Source: Fulvia fulva (taxonomy: Eukaryota; Ascomycota; Dothideomycetes; Mycosphaerellales; Mycosphaerellaceae). From it: a stretch of 64,000 bases of DNA. How positions within the stretch are numbered: the stretch's first letter is position 1; the number at the start of each line of letters is the position of its first letter. This document shows positions 33,073 through 45,432 of the stretch, one piece after another. Position numbers and translations under genes: made by a program. The notes beneath the pieces are model-generated. The model was not told where the DNA came from, did no database searches, and worked only from the letters and a program-made list of their open reading frames with translations. Where the stretch lies: assembly GCF_020509005.1 (NCBI RefSeq), contig NC_063012.1, positions 10,726,001 to 10,790,000 on the forward strand, in the 5' to 3' direction.

Positions 33073-35163
33073 AGAATCCTAGCTCCTCATGGCATGGAGG
33101 GACGGCCGTTTAGGAAGGTGTCGTTGTTGGCATTATTGATACAAAGTGCTTACACGATGGCCAGCAGAGGATGGTTCAGAGGAGTAGAAACGCCTTGGTG
33201 ATTTTGTGCCCCGATTCCTCCAGCCGTAGACGAGACTCCAGGTAACGAGGGACGGAGATATGTCTCACGGGCCGGCTTCCAGTTGCAGCAGTTACGAAGA
33301 GGAAGAGGCGTGAGGCGCGCACGCTGACCTCATGAGCGTAACGCACCAGGGGTCGGCAGATGATGGATGTTACACAGGACTGGTGGGCGTGCAGAGCGCT
33401 GGGTTTGTCAGGACCCGGTCGTGGACCAGGACGCATGTCAGATCGAAGACGACTGCTGCTGTCCGCGCACTCAGCAGCCAAGAGGACCGACAGGGCTTTA
33501 GTCATCTCGTCATGCACTGCGCCAGAACAGCCGACTGTCTCGTGTGCGAACGGCCTGTGCTCAAGAGCGTTCACACACTCACGTTGCAGAGAGCAAGATC
33601 GGCCACGCAGATCCACAAATAGCGTGCACAACGCAGCGGCCGCTGGGCAGGAAGCGGAAGGTGCCTGGGTTGGTGCACCGCGTTGTCTCTGGTGGCATGG
33701 CCATGTGTCAGACTTCAGGTCTTGTTTGTTGGCAACAGACCACGGCGTGCCCTCCCCTATTCCACGGACAGCGGCTGGGGCAGCATGCCCGACACACCAA
33801 TGGTACGGGCTCCCAGCCGAGGTCCAGGATGGCGCGAATGTGCGACGGCGTTGTGCGTACCGTCGTACGTAAACACGAAAGCGTGTACGAGGGTGTGCAC
33901 TGTGGGCATGTCAGGCACATTTCCATGATCAGTCAGCCTCCTAGCCGCGATTGTGTAAGAGCGGCAGAGTGGGTCCTGCGTCTGACTCGGCCTTGGCGTC
34001 GGATTTGGGTTTTCTTCGCCTGCACAACGACGCAAGTCTTTAGTAGGACTCTCAGGAGGCACGGCGGGTTACTAGTCACGTGCTGGTTAGTCGGCGCACG
34101 CTACCTTTGCGGTATGGCTTCGGTGAAGGCCCAAATGCAGGCCATTCTGCTTGCCTGTGCCGCTGTGCGAGCCTAGCTGCCCACTTCCTCCGCGAATCAT
34201 GGAGCTGGACTTTGACTTCACCACGCCTGTTCATCCTGTTCATTCCGAATCATTCGACTGATGGCTGCGCACTCTATTCATAATTCACGGGACCACTTGC
34301 GGACATCACCAGCGCGAGAGAACGTCACCAGGAAGACGTGATTGTCCGGATGGAAATCCTTCGGAGCTCCCTTCGGAGATTCCAGCTTTCAAGCTTGTCG
34401 CTAATGACTCCTCCGGCAGGTCATGCTTACAAGGAGGACAACCCCGCCCCACGAGCTATGCGCGATTCTTAAAATTCTCCAAGTCCTCTAGCGGGATGCG
34501 ACGTAGACGGTAGATTTAAAGTGTCCACGGCTATAATATAGTAGAATAAGCCTAACGACTCTCGGACAACATTAAACGCTCTTTTAGATACGTAGATTCA
34601 ATTGTCGATACGATATACGGGGAGGGCGAGAAGTTGTATACACTAAGCTTTGTTCGTGCTAAGAAATACGCGCACCAAGTTTGTAGTGCAATAGTAATCA
34701 GCATGTCAGACTCAAGTGGGCCGCCAATGCTCGGAACGGAAGCTCACTACTTCCATGACATGCATTGCCAGCATTGCCTACTTGTATTGCTGACCCAGCA
34801 TCTAACATCGACCGCGGTCATGTCGGATCCTCAGCATTTCGCAAGCGCGGGTAAATCCCCGACCAGGATATGGCGTATATTCCGACACGGCTTGCGAGAT
34901 GGTGAGGATCCGACATGACCGTAATCGATGTTATGGATGTCTGGCTATCGCTGCCATGAGCCATCACGATCTGGAGTGGCGACTGCCAAGTTGCTGGGTT
35001 ATGCTCGTGGCGAAGGAAGCGCGACAGACTACAGTAACCTCACCTCCACCTTCGATACCGGTTACGTTCACCCTGTTTTCTAACATGCTAATCCATGAGC
35101 GGCTCCACCGAGATTAATGGAACGCATAGCGCTTGGACTTCGCTGATCTCTAGGGGCATGCCA
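33073..35163. other. Intergenic, no gene recognised
   Basis: About 2.1 kb. Open frames up to 210 codons (33544-34176) overlap each other in several frames and show no family features. A TA-rich, RIP-like patch lies around 34480-34640, and a 131-bp foldback lies at 34803-34933. Confidence 0.5.
34803..34933. repeat. 131-bp foldback element, MITE candidate
   Basis: 44-bp arms (34803-34846 and 34890-34933) are inverted repeats with 39 of 44 positions matching, separated by a 43-bp loop. The outer ends begin TAACATCGA, so TA could be the target duplication of a Tc1/mariner-type MITE. No longer flanking duplication is seen. Confidence 0.75.
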
Positions 35164-35172
35164 GGCTTCTGG

Positions 35173-38100
35173 CCTCGATACTTCCGTTCCCCCCAGATCG
35201 CCGCCTTCCCCCCAGCAATAACCGACGATATATGATATACGTAGCACAGCGTATTTGCGCCTATATCGTATGCTTGGCATCATTATCACTTCGCTGCAAG
35301 GAGCATATTAGAATGAGGCTGAGAAAAGGTGTTGTTGCTGCTATCTACTCAGGGCCCATTGGCTTCTGCCCTGCAGCCCTGTATCCACGCGCTATATATG
35401 CTGGTTCATACTGATCAAGCTGTCGTTGCTACTGCTGGATGTAATAGGCCTGTTGTTACTGTTGCTAATGTTGATACTCACCTGGCCATTGCTGCGACTG
35501 TTGGAAGTGCTATTGCTAGACGACACTGTGGTGTAGAGGCCTCAACGGCTAAGTCGATGGATACACTATCCGTTGCTGCTGTGACTGCTGTAATTGGTGG
35601 TGTTGTAGCGCAACCTGTCGACGGTATTGCTCAGCTAATATTGCTTACTATCGATGGTGGTCAGCCTATAATCTTGCTCGCTCCTCCTCAGCATGTTGTC
35701 GCTGCTGCTCACGAGCCTCCATCTTAGCGAGTCGTTGGCGTAGCACATCGACCTCACTTGGCTGCTTCGGCGGAGCTAGTTGTAAGGACTCCTGCCGAAG
35801 GTTGTAGCACTCGTATCTAGCAGCGTGACAGGCAGGACTATATGCTCGATTGTCTCGTTAGCAAGGGCATTGCTAAGTACGGCATTGGCTGCCCTTACAG
35901 CTACAATTAGGTACTGTCTTCTTCAATTGAGTAAGTGACACTCTAGGCTTAAGAACGAAGGCAGCAGTCGTTGCTATAGCCGGCTTCGCTCTCTTAATAG
36001 CAGCCTCATTCAAGTCGTCTAATTCACGAGCAGTGAGTGCTCGCTTCGTCGAATACAACGTTGCACCACCTGTTATAGGCTTGCGGTTGCCAAAGTAGAT
36101 GTCAGGTTCTCGCATTCGAGGTGGTAGCTACACCTTCTCAAGTAGCCTCATCTTGTCGAACTTAACGAACTAATAGAGGTCGAAGCGCTATAGTAGCAGC
36201 TTCGCAGATCGTCGTCTATTCACCTTAAGAAGCTTTATAATATCATGAACGTATAGCTAGCCTAGAGTCTTAGTAGTGTAGTCGTTGTACTAACACTGCT
36301 TATAGCCGTAGCTATACGCAGAGTGCTTGATCTTATTGCTAGCATCGTCAACCCTATAGTCATTATAGAGCAATGCTTCTACGCGCTTATAAAGCTTAAG
36401 CACTTCGAGCAGTACGTAGTCACTAATATAGCGAGTTACGCTCTGCTAGAAGTGACCGGTTAATACCTTATAACAACGCTTACGGTTATTAGCGAGTTTA
36501 CTACGTCGACGGTCGTGGCCTTAGTTCTACTAATTTAGTAACGACTCGAAGAGTATAAAGATATCGTAGCGGCTGCTATAGTTGAGCCACTCCTTAATAC
36601 GGCCGTGATATACTTCAACTCGTGATGTTGTCTTCTCGCCGAAGTGCTTAATCTCGTTTGTCTAGCAATAGACAATACGTGTCTTAAAGCGCTACTAGTT
36701 AACGTATAAGTACTGCTTAAATATTAGATACACTATATCGAGCTTCGTAACGTTACTATTAAACTCGTCTTTAGACTAACTCCGTACGGTGTAAGTGAAT
36801 AGCTTTAAGAATTAAGCAGTAGATAGACTATCCGTCTAATAGCCGTCTTGCCTAACCTGTCCGAATTCACCTCTCTCCTTCCGTACACGTATAAGGATGT
36901 CTTGCTATAGATGCCAATCGTACACAATATTCGTGCTTTCTAGAAAGACCTCGTCGACGGCGAATATAAGTACCTCTTTACGGTCAGTACCGAAGACCGT
37001 AGGCATTAGACAACTAGTCTGTTTAAGGCCCTTACGAAGAGAGCGTAGCAATTCGACAAAGTGTGACTTGTTAGGCTTAGGTCGAATCAAGCTAACGCCT
37101 AGCTCGATTATATTGTTTATAGGACTAGCAGATACAATGTTAATAAGCTCTATATTATATAGGTTTGTGCTGTAGGTTAAGTTAATATAGATCGTATACG
37201 GCGTATTCTTGAAGGCTTTAAGGCTCTTCGGATAAAGGGCTATTATGCTTCGAATTGAGCCTATCTCGGAGTCCGTATAGATGTCATAATATATAGACTC
37301 ACTATTAAGCAGATTAACTATCCTCTCTGCTTGATTATGCTCACGCCGAGCGTTGATATTACGAGCCTAAGCAATGTTATAAATGTCGTAAGGCTTCAGC
37401 AACACACGCCCCCTAAAATAGGCTATAATCTTCGCTGTCGACATACGTGTTTTCTGAAGGCGTTTAAGCTCCTCTAAGAACGTAGTAGTCCTTAAACGTT
37501 AGCGGTGTATAACAAGCGCTATTACATCGTCCGGCTTATGATTATGTCGACAGTGTTTAGGCTTATTCGAATGCCGTATCTCCCACTCCCCTTTAGGCTC
37601 GTCTAGTATAGCAGTAACAGCGTAGAAGTAGAAAGGGCAACCACATCGCTTAGACTTCTTCTTCGCCTTGTTCTTATCGGTCTTAGTAAAGCCAGTATAG
37701 CAACATACTACCTTATAGCGATACCGCTGTCTAGCACGGTTGCAATCCTTAGAGCCCTTCGGATCTGGTCTGTATTCGAAGCCCTCCTCTTTTCCAAACG
37801 CGTGGTAGTAATCGGTCAATTCCTTCTCGCTAGAGAACGTGTCTTCTCGCGGTATAGGACTATCTAGCACCGGCTTCATAATGAACGCGTGCTTCTGAGG
37901 CCGTGGTGATATAGAGCGTGTCGAATATTGAGGTCGTATAAAGGTGTGAGAGGTGATAGACCGCGTTCTTCGACGCCTACGCGCATCTAAGTCGGAGCGG
38001 TCAAAACAAGGTGTTTCTGGCAGCACAGGCGGTTCGGCGGCGGCGGTGAGGTCGATAGCAGGTGGCTGTGATGCTAACAACACCGTCTCGTGATTGTCCA

Positions 38101-38369
38101 TGTCGCTATTGAGGTGGTAGTGTTGCAATGGATGAGATTAGGCTTGAGAAAGTGCGAAAAATGAGGTCCTGGGAGGGCGGATTTCGAGATCACCTCCCAG
38201 TGCCGCTGCGAGCCCATAACAGCCTAACAACGCGATTAGACGCGATAACATTAGCTTGAATTGATGCGATATTGAATGCCATTTGATACAGGAGCCTATA
38301 TGGCTATATCTGAAGTGTGGGTATTGCTGGGGGGAAGGCGGCGATCTGGGGGGAACGGAAGTATCGAGG
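35173..38369 (-). mobile_element. Mutator-like element (MULE), 3197 bp, perfect 48-bp TIRs and 9-bp TSD
   Basis: The TIRs at 35173-35220 and 38322-38369 are identical over 48 bp, starting CCTCGATACTTCCG. They are flanked by a 9-bp duplication, GGCTTCTGG (35164-35172 and 38370-38378). Coding is on -: an intact N-terminal FAR1-like ORF (38128-37499), transposase fragments such as FGTDRKEVLIFAVDEVFLES (37090-36905), and a C-terminal piece (36115-35873) with a short Cys-containing stretch. Stops and TpA-rich sequence between the blocks show RIP-like decay. Identical TIRs argue that insertion is not very old, or that the ends escaped mutation. It cannot mobilise itself. Confidence 0.92.
37499..38128 (-). 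pseudogene. FAR1-type DNA-binding N-terminus of MULE transposase
   Basis: 209 codons starting MQHYHLNSDMDNHETVLLAS. Residues about 100-205 form a FAR1-like zinc-binding domain: ELTDYYHAFGKEEGFEY, then VVCCYTG, RCGCPFYFYAV and KHCRHNHKPDD, giving the Cys/Cys/His/His pattern of the WRKY-GCM1 fold. This domain binds TIRs in plant and fungal MULEs. The remainder of the transposase (below 37499) is interrupted by stops, so this is the intact front of a broken gene. It might still bind the 48-bp TIRs if expressed. Confidence 0.75.
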
Positions 38370-39160
38370 GGCTTCTGGCAGTACGATGGAAGTCGCTCCA
38401 CATTTAGGATCTGTCGTCACATCGGGTCACCACTACAGTCGGCTGTCGCCTCGACTAAACGGCGCTGGCTTTCCAAAAGGAACAGGAAGATATCTGATGC
38501 GGTAGTACTGCATTCATCGCACGATAGCAGCCTCTCATCACAGTTCTATACGCATGCCGCTATCCCGTTGTGCGCGGAGTATGAGCCGAATGGATGCCGG
38601 TTGGCTGTCAAGACAATATGCTTGCGCCCGGACACACCAGCTTCTCTGGTGACTGCTAAAGGCCTGTGGTTATCACATACTGCGATCATGATTCTACAGC
38701 TTAGTCTGTGCTGGAACACATGCTCATGATAGGCAGCAAACCCTAAATGGAGCAATCACGCTAATTCCAGGAAGCTTCAGCCTTGCAGCTGAGCGCTCGT
38801 AGGATCCGGATGAAACGAAGCTGTTACGAGTTCATCGTATCAACTCAATGTACAAATGTAGTACTGGAGTTAGGAGTCACGACGATCCGACAGACGCTAT
38901 TGCTTGAGCTCGAATGCAAGACACAGTCGGTCTAACCTTGTGCTACCTGGACTATCGCCAAACACCACTGCACTCGCGGAACTTCTCACCGGGCTTGTCG
39001 AGATGCTGGGCACAGTTTAATCACGCGAATCCCGCGTCAATAGAGATGGAGACCATTGGACGGGAATACGCTGAACACTAATTACATATCTCCCTAACTG
39101 GCCACACTATGCTATTCATGCGGTGCAGCGGTCTGCAAGTCCTTCGGGCCTGAATTGACT

Positions 39161-39461
39161 CCTCCGTACTTCCTGTCCCCCTAGCTGGCCGATGTCCGCC
39201 TAGCTTCGAAATCAAGTTCTAATTAAATCCTATTAAATGTCGAATATCTTGCACGTCGCCGTTGCGCCTCGGGGACGGCACATCGGCGGGGCCCCTACCC
39301 CTGCCTCGTGAGGGCCCCCCTCCTACTCGTTGCCGGCTCGAGTGCGCGCAATAAATGATTGCTAGAGGTTTTCGAGGTGCAATATGTAGTAAAGCTCAAT
39401 CAAGTTAGGCGGCTAAAGCTAGGGGGACATCTGCCAGCTAGGGGGACGGGAAGTACTAAGA
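39161..39461. mobile_element. 301-bp MITE, probably MULE-derived
   Basis: 46-bp inverted ends (39161-39206 and 39416-39461) match at 40 of 46 positions; the inner 40 bp match at 37 of 40. Flanks are GAATTGACT (39152-39160) and GAATCGACT (39462-39470), a 9-bp duplication with one C/T difference. The first 24 bp of the left end match the TIR of the 35173-38369 MULE at 19 of 24 positions without gaps. There is no coding sequence inside. Alternatively it is a TA-flanked Tc1-type MITE starting at the inner TACTTCC. Confidence 0.75.
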
Positions 39462-41567
39462 GAATCGACTGCCTTTTATCAGGGGCTGTCGACAGGATCA
39501 TCCCAGTTGCATGTTGCGCCATTCGCGAATCCGGATCGTGTTTCCCACCATGCCCTAAGTCGAAGCCCGCGTGGTCCGTGACTAGCAGTAACCCGACCTG
39601 AAGGACATCGGGTTTGTCAACTGGAAGGTTCACTACGCATCAAATTACAGGAACGAGATGGTGCACAGCATAACCGCAATCTAAGCGTCAGGTGTAGTAA
39701 TGCCACGTCCTAAGTTGATCGACAAGAACTACAGTCTTCACCAACGTGCAAAGACGCGGCCGCATTCACCACGTCGATCACAGAAGATGTAGCATAGGAT
39801 CAGACGCCAGGAACACTAGGGGTCACTTGTGCGTTGTTCCTCATCTGCTATCAACAAGCAGCCTCGCCACTAACAAAGGATACTGTGGACCCCGCGGGCC
39901 AATGTCCTATCCGGATGTCCATATTCTCCCAGCACGAAGATGCAATTCCAAGATGTCCAAGGCTGTTCCAAGACGCTTCGTCTTCGGCTGATCTTTGGCA
40001 AGTAAAATGATGACTCCTTGTAGCAAGTCATTCCAAGATGACTGCCAGTCTGCACCGCATGGCCCGGTCTGGGCGTGCTACCATCGGGGCCATCAGCTTA
40101 CGAATGCGAATAAACGCGAGGTCATGATGCGCGGAAACGGACCGTGTGCTGCTTTGGCTTGACTACGTCATGTAGTTACAAACGTCTCTTCATCAGGGGT
40201 GCAGGACTGACACTGCCCAATTGTTGCAGAAGGAAGAATGGGTACCCAATGGACACGCCCACTCGTGGTCAGACAAGACAGAAAGTAAAGACCAGACAGG
40301 AGCACTGTTCAGTCCGGCATACTGTCCTCAACCACGGAGATGTTTCCCGTTCGTTGCTGAACATGATACAGGAATGACACAGTTGCCGTGGGCTACATGG
40401 ACCATTGATCCTATACGTACCCACTCATCTATGTCGTACGCTCAATGATGATTTACGTTCCAGGTGTGAGGACGATCTGAAGCACCATCATCATTATTTC
40501 GCCAGCCTCATCCCCAAGCTGGCACACTCGTCCGATACACAAACTCTCCCAGAGCGCCGATAGCATCGACCTGACTGGCAGACGCAAGGTCACCAGCGTA
40601 CCTTTTAAATCTCAGAAATAGCCTCAACATCAACGTCAAGGTCGACACGCGCTTTACAGGGGCTTGACGTCCTGCTGTGTCAACGGTTGCACGCGCTTGC
40701 CCGTCTATGGTCAATGTCGCAACTAGATCGACTGTCGGATGGATCTGCAACCTGTCTGTACATCAGTCACAACGTTCCATTCTTCGCATTGGAATGAGCA
40801 AGACAAGATCGAGCAAACGATCGAGCCAACAAGCGGCGCAGCGTAACATGTGCAATGGCTTAATTTCGCGAGAATGCGAGAGCAAGCACGTTCCATGGGG
40901 AACCAACCATCGGTATCGCCGAAGCACGAGATGATGGCGAGATCTGCTTGAACGAGTCACGACCTACACTGCATAGGGCGAACAAACAATGGGAGACTCG
41001 CTTCTCCATGTCAATTTCCAAGCATGGGATCGCGCAAGACAAGACGCTGGTGATTTGTGAAGCTCCACAAGCTACTTGGCAATGGTATGCTCGAACACTA
41101 CAAACAAACGTCGTCAAATACTTCCAGTGGACAGCACGTGAACGGATTCTTTAGTCCGTCTGCCGCCCCGACAATGTCGCTCCAGACGTCCTCAGTGGCA
41201 GCGGATGGCGCCTTCACCATCACATGGCTCAACGTAGAACGTAAGGAGGAGATAATTTCAGTATGGATCCCCCTTGCATCATGTTGTATGATTGCGCGAC
41301 GGGGCATAGCAAGTCGCTGTTGTTACGAACGGGCTACGAGTACGATCAGTGATCACGAAGTGCTTCAGACAAGGCGCATCGCAAGGACCATAGCGACATT
41401 CAGCCTCGAGTCATGCAGGTGCCCAGGAAGTCGAGCGTTCTGAGATGAATGTATCCCCATCATCAAGGGCCCCAGAAGAGCAAGTATCCGCGACAAACAA
41501 GGTAGGCACGTTTCGAACAACGGTCACACACGATATACGACGCACCACACCACTTCGCCAATTCGCA

Positions 41568-41711
41568 CCCTTCTTGTTGAGCGACTACTTCAGCCGTCTG
41601 ACGACTGATCAGAATCGACACAATCAAACCCACGCCGAGCCCTTCTTGTTAGGCGATCACTTGACCCGTTTATAGTGTAATCAGGACTGACACATTCAAA
41701 CCCACAAAGAG
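41568..41711. repeat. Diverged 72-bp tandem duplication
   Basis: Two adjacent units both begin CCCTTCTTGTT and both contain TCAAACCCAC near the end (41568-41639 and 41640-41711). The middle has diverged. Confidence 0.65.
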
Positions 41712-42635
41712 ACCCCAGAACAAGCATCAGACTTGCCTCACCCAACTGACGCCAAGATCTCCAAGGTCGCCAAGGTCGACAACCATTATGGTTATCCTTG
41801 TACTGCGTCCGCCGACGCCGGGTTCGGAAGATCACAGACTGCAGATGCCGTCAGGTCAGACAAATCTGTACGGAAGGCATGAATCAACGATGGAGTGGAC
41901 CACATGGCCGTGGATATCATGCTATTCTCGACCACCGGCCCAGAAGCAAGCTGGGATTGCCACCTCTTCTGATAGACCCCACGACTTGGCTTCAACGGTG
42001 GCATCAAAGCTTCATACTCATCACTTCTAGTCTACTCCCCACGAGGATATAGGTACTGTCGCGAGCTCTGAACTTCATTTGTCGGAGCCACTTACTGCCC
42101 TGTTCACCAAGTGCTGAACAGATGCCCACAGCATGTAGCTTGCACGACTGGGACCAGCTTTAGGTGGGAGCCCATATAACACGATCCGTTTGCGGAAGTA
42201 ATTATGTCGCTAATATCATGGCAAAGGTAAGTTTTCTCCATGATCGGCTTATGAAAGTCGCAAATAGTCAAGCTCAGCGCATGCTTCACCTTGACTTGGC
42301 TTCCGCTCGCACCCTCAAAGTTCAAGCCTGCTTACCGGAGCTGCTATATATGAGGTGATGTGCGATGCAGGAAGAAGTCTGTGGGATAGCACGGCAGGTT
42401 CTGTAATGTCTTCGTTCGTCTTCATTCACCTACATGAACACTGAGCTATTCTAGCGCCATCGGGCACGGACCAGCCCATCCACATCGGCGCGACGGCGTC
42501 GGACTCCGACCAAAGGGGCCGAGTCATGGTCAGAGTCGGCTCGAACGAAAGTTCGACATGCGCTGTCATCTCGCATGACCATGCTCGCCTACATGCACCT
42601 TCCATGTCGCAGCCTTGCGACGTCCTGTATCACTA

Positions 42636-43563
42636 AACCTCCACGCTCCACACTGACCAAACCGCCCAAAACAACTGGTGGGATTATGCTCATTTCTGAA
42701 GGTGTTGTTCTATCTCTCTATTCACATCCCTCTCACTTGGATACAATCAGGCTTGCGTCTCTCTGCGTTGCCACGCTTTCGAATGATATAGGCCTTGCCT
42801 TCAGGGCCCCATCCAAAGTGGACCTCATCACTCCATCTCACATGCCTCCAGTCTTCCGGTCTTGGATAAGTCATAAGCATGCGAAGAGCCCATCGCACCC
42901 TTGAGCGTGCCAGTGAGGTGGATATCCATTCCTTGCTCTCAGCAATGTAGGTTGAATAGCCTCTGTTCCTCATATTCCTTCGCAGTGTCTCAGCTGAGCA
43001 AGAATCAATGTCAGCTCTCCAGAGCAGATTGCCCCATGACACATGATGGCCTTCATAGTGGTAGTTCTCAAGCAGCCGTTCACACCGGTCCAAGTCCTCC
43101 TTGGATAAGAGCTGATCTGGTCCGGAAGGTGGAGGTTCTGGAAGGTGATATGGCTGTCTTGAGCCTGCAGTGTCCAGAGCATTGCGCACCTAATGCCTTG
43201 TGGGTGCGAAGAGCGGTTTGAAGGTCTTAACAAGGTCTCTTTGCGAGCACTTGATGCCCTTAAGTCTGCAGTAGTGATAGGCTCCTACTATCTGATTCTT
43301 TTGAGGTGTTGAAAGGTGTTTGGTCATCTTGCAGTAGCTTCTCCAATCCAAGAAACAGGTGAAAAGTTTGCGACGGTAGCATGCGACAACAACACCACAT
43401 ATAGCCAATCCAAGCACGATAATTTGTTCGGTGATGTATCCAGATACGTATATAAATTTGCTGGTTGCAATGGGCCTGATATTGGATAAAGAAAACACGA
43501 TTGAAGATGTGGTGTTGTTTTTGGTGGAGGTGGGCGCTTTGGTCCGTATGACGCGTGGTCCTG
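42636..43563 (-). mobile_element. Truncated Tc1/mariner element
   Basis: About 928 bp, with related but degenerate inverted ends. Reading inward, both ends carry CCACGC followed by GACCAAA and an AAAACAAC stretch, and both lie next to TA (42634-42635 and 43564-43565). It contains the 5' part of a transposase gene on -. The element is too short for a full transposase, so the 3' half of the gene is lost. The ends are inferred by eye from an imperfect match. Confidence 0.6.
42722..43327 (-). pseudogene. Tc1/mariner transposase N-terminal part with one in-frame stop
   Basis: Starts MTKHLSTPQKNQIVGAYHYC and runs in one frame to 42722, broken by a single TAG at 43192-43190 between FAPTRH and VRNALDTAGS, most simply a former CAG (RIP-type change). 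It has the Tc3-like helix-turn-helix region (ETLRRNMRNRGYSTY) and the first catalytic Asp in VRWSDEVHFGWG of the DDE_3 domain. It then stops after IQVRGM, so the second and third catalytic residues are absent. Nonfunctional. Confidence 0.8.
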
Positions 43564-43565
43564 TA

Positions 43566-43843
43566 CAGTCCTGGGCATAGTTCTTACAACCCCTGTATTT
43601 ACGCTAACCCCTTCCGGCTATCCATGTCCATCTCAGAAGGTGTTGCTACCTTCAATCTCACTATCAAGAATGGGCCAAGCTCACACCAGAGGAATATGCA
43701 AGAGTATGCGAGAACGCTGCGAGGCAGTAATAGCCAACAATGGAGGACACACCAGGTGGTGAGCTACGCCAAGCAGTGGATACATCCTTCCTAATGGGGA
43801 AAGGTGAAAGAACATGGGGTTGTAAAAACTATGCCCAGGACTG
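43566..43843 (+). mobile_element. Internally deleted Tc1/mariner element, copy B
   Basis: 278 bp between TA pairs (43564-43565 and 43844-43845), with the same terminal repeats (CAGTCCTGGGCATAG) and interior as copy A at 29073-29359. It carries a small deletion that breaks the residual C-terminal frame before IANNGGHTRW. It abuts the truncated Tc1 element at 42636-43563, and the two share one TA. Confidence 0.85.
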
Positions 43844-43845
43844 TA

Positions 43846-45432
43846 TCACTAAGCCTCCCGAAAAGCGCTCCAAACTCAGGATTCTGGCTTTCGTTTGGCA
43901 ACATGTTCTGTTCGACTCGAGCTCATGCCCATGCATTGGCCGCATAAGATAAGCATCTCCGGCCTATCCACGCTCCTGGGTCGTGACATACTTCCGGGAC
44001 CACATATATTACACTCCACCTGTGTCCGCGATCGCATGTTAGAAAGACTAGTCCGCGAAGCTTGAAGCTTAGCGTACACATGGGCTGACACCGACCATGT
44101 CATCCTCTATCGCAAGGGGAACAACGATCCTGGACATGCTGTCGTGTAACTCATGTTCGTTCAAGCTGACTGTCCATATACGCGAACAGGTGATTACCCC
44201 GGAATCCATGCATGCAGTGCCTACACCGCCTTGATGCAGGGACAATACGGGAAGCAACCGTGTTGAACAACTTTGTGTCGATGAAGGTTAGATGAAGCTG
44301 TTCAATGTGGACCTTGTCGCGGCCGCGTGGGATCACGAAGAGGTGATGTTGCTTTGTGTTTTGGAGGAAGGACTAGGTAGATAGGGCCGGAAACGGAGGC
44401 GGAAATGAAGCTCGCAGCTAGTCGATGTGAAGGAGAAGAGAGAAAATGGTTATCGAATGGAGTATTCCGAGTTCGTCCGATGTATGCTTCCACTGTCAAG
44501 GACGATCTGAGGGCTGCACAATTGCGGTAAACGGACTGAGGTCCAGCAACCTTTTTGAGGCGCAGGATGTCCTGTGGTTCTTTGTATTGGCAGAGCGATG
44601 TGATTCTGGATCTTCCAGCTGCAGAACCAATTGTCGACGCTACGACACACACAATGCACCAACAATCTGCCCCTCGAGCCGCAACTGTGAGGTTGCGTCT
44701 CATTGGAATCAAACATATCGCTGCTTCATCGAGTTGTCATGGCGTGGGCATGGCCAGTCTTGGATGACCGAGCGAATCCGTACCAACGTCCAAGGCCGTC
44801 CATCAAGACCGCAGTCTTCACAACTTAACTCCTCGTACGAAACCTTCTACCCCACGACTCAACTCCTACGTGTCCATCTCCAAAAAGTCAATCAGCAACA
44901 GCCATGTAAGCATCACATCGACTCACAGGACCCAAGAATCCTAAAGGAAGAATAAACAATAGTGACATCGTCAGATTTATTCCTTGATCTACACCCAACT
45001 AATCCCATAATCCATGCCATATCATGTCGTGGTACATCGAAGCTCATAGAAGCCCAACACCAAAATCAAAGAGGGCCGCGAGGCCAATGCGTCTCCATTC
45101 ATCCATGCCATTCCATTCCATTCCATTCCCATCCGATCGCTATGCTGCGGGCCATGAAGAAAAAGCAAGTCAAAGTTAGAGATAGTGTCAAAAGGACGCT
45201 TGCTTGCTAGAACGCTCAGAAATTGTCAAAAAGATCGCGAAGATTATAGTCATTCATCTTCCCGGATAATAGGTCAGGTACCAGCCCTCCAGTGTTCAAA
45301 TGCAAATTCGTAAAAGATTTCGTGTCGTTATCGTCGTCGTTTCGATAGTAAGGCAGTCAAAAAAGTCGTCTGTATATCCTCGATGTCCTGTATACTCCAC
45401 AACATCTGTCGAGTTTCGTCATATCCATCACA
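43846..45432. other. Intergenic, 3' side of the 1591-aa gene
   Basis: No credible gene. A short CCATT repeat lies near 45105-45132. The last few hundred bases should hold the 3' UTR of the minus-strand gene ending at 45433. Confidence 0.4.

Larger units (their letters stand above)
38379..42635. other. Gene-free transposon-rich tract
   Basis: No credible protein gene. It holds the 301-bp MITE at 39161-39461 and an imperfect 72-bp tandem duplication at 41568-41711. The remaining open frames are short and overlapping. Confidence 0.5.

Noticed and set aside
33544..34176. 210-codon open frame on +
   Set aside because: Overlaps other open frames in different phases; no recognisable motif or leader.
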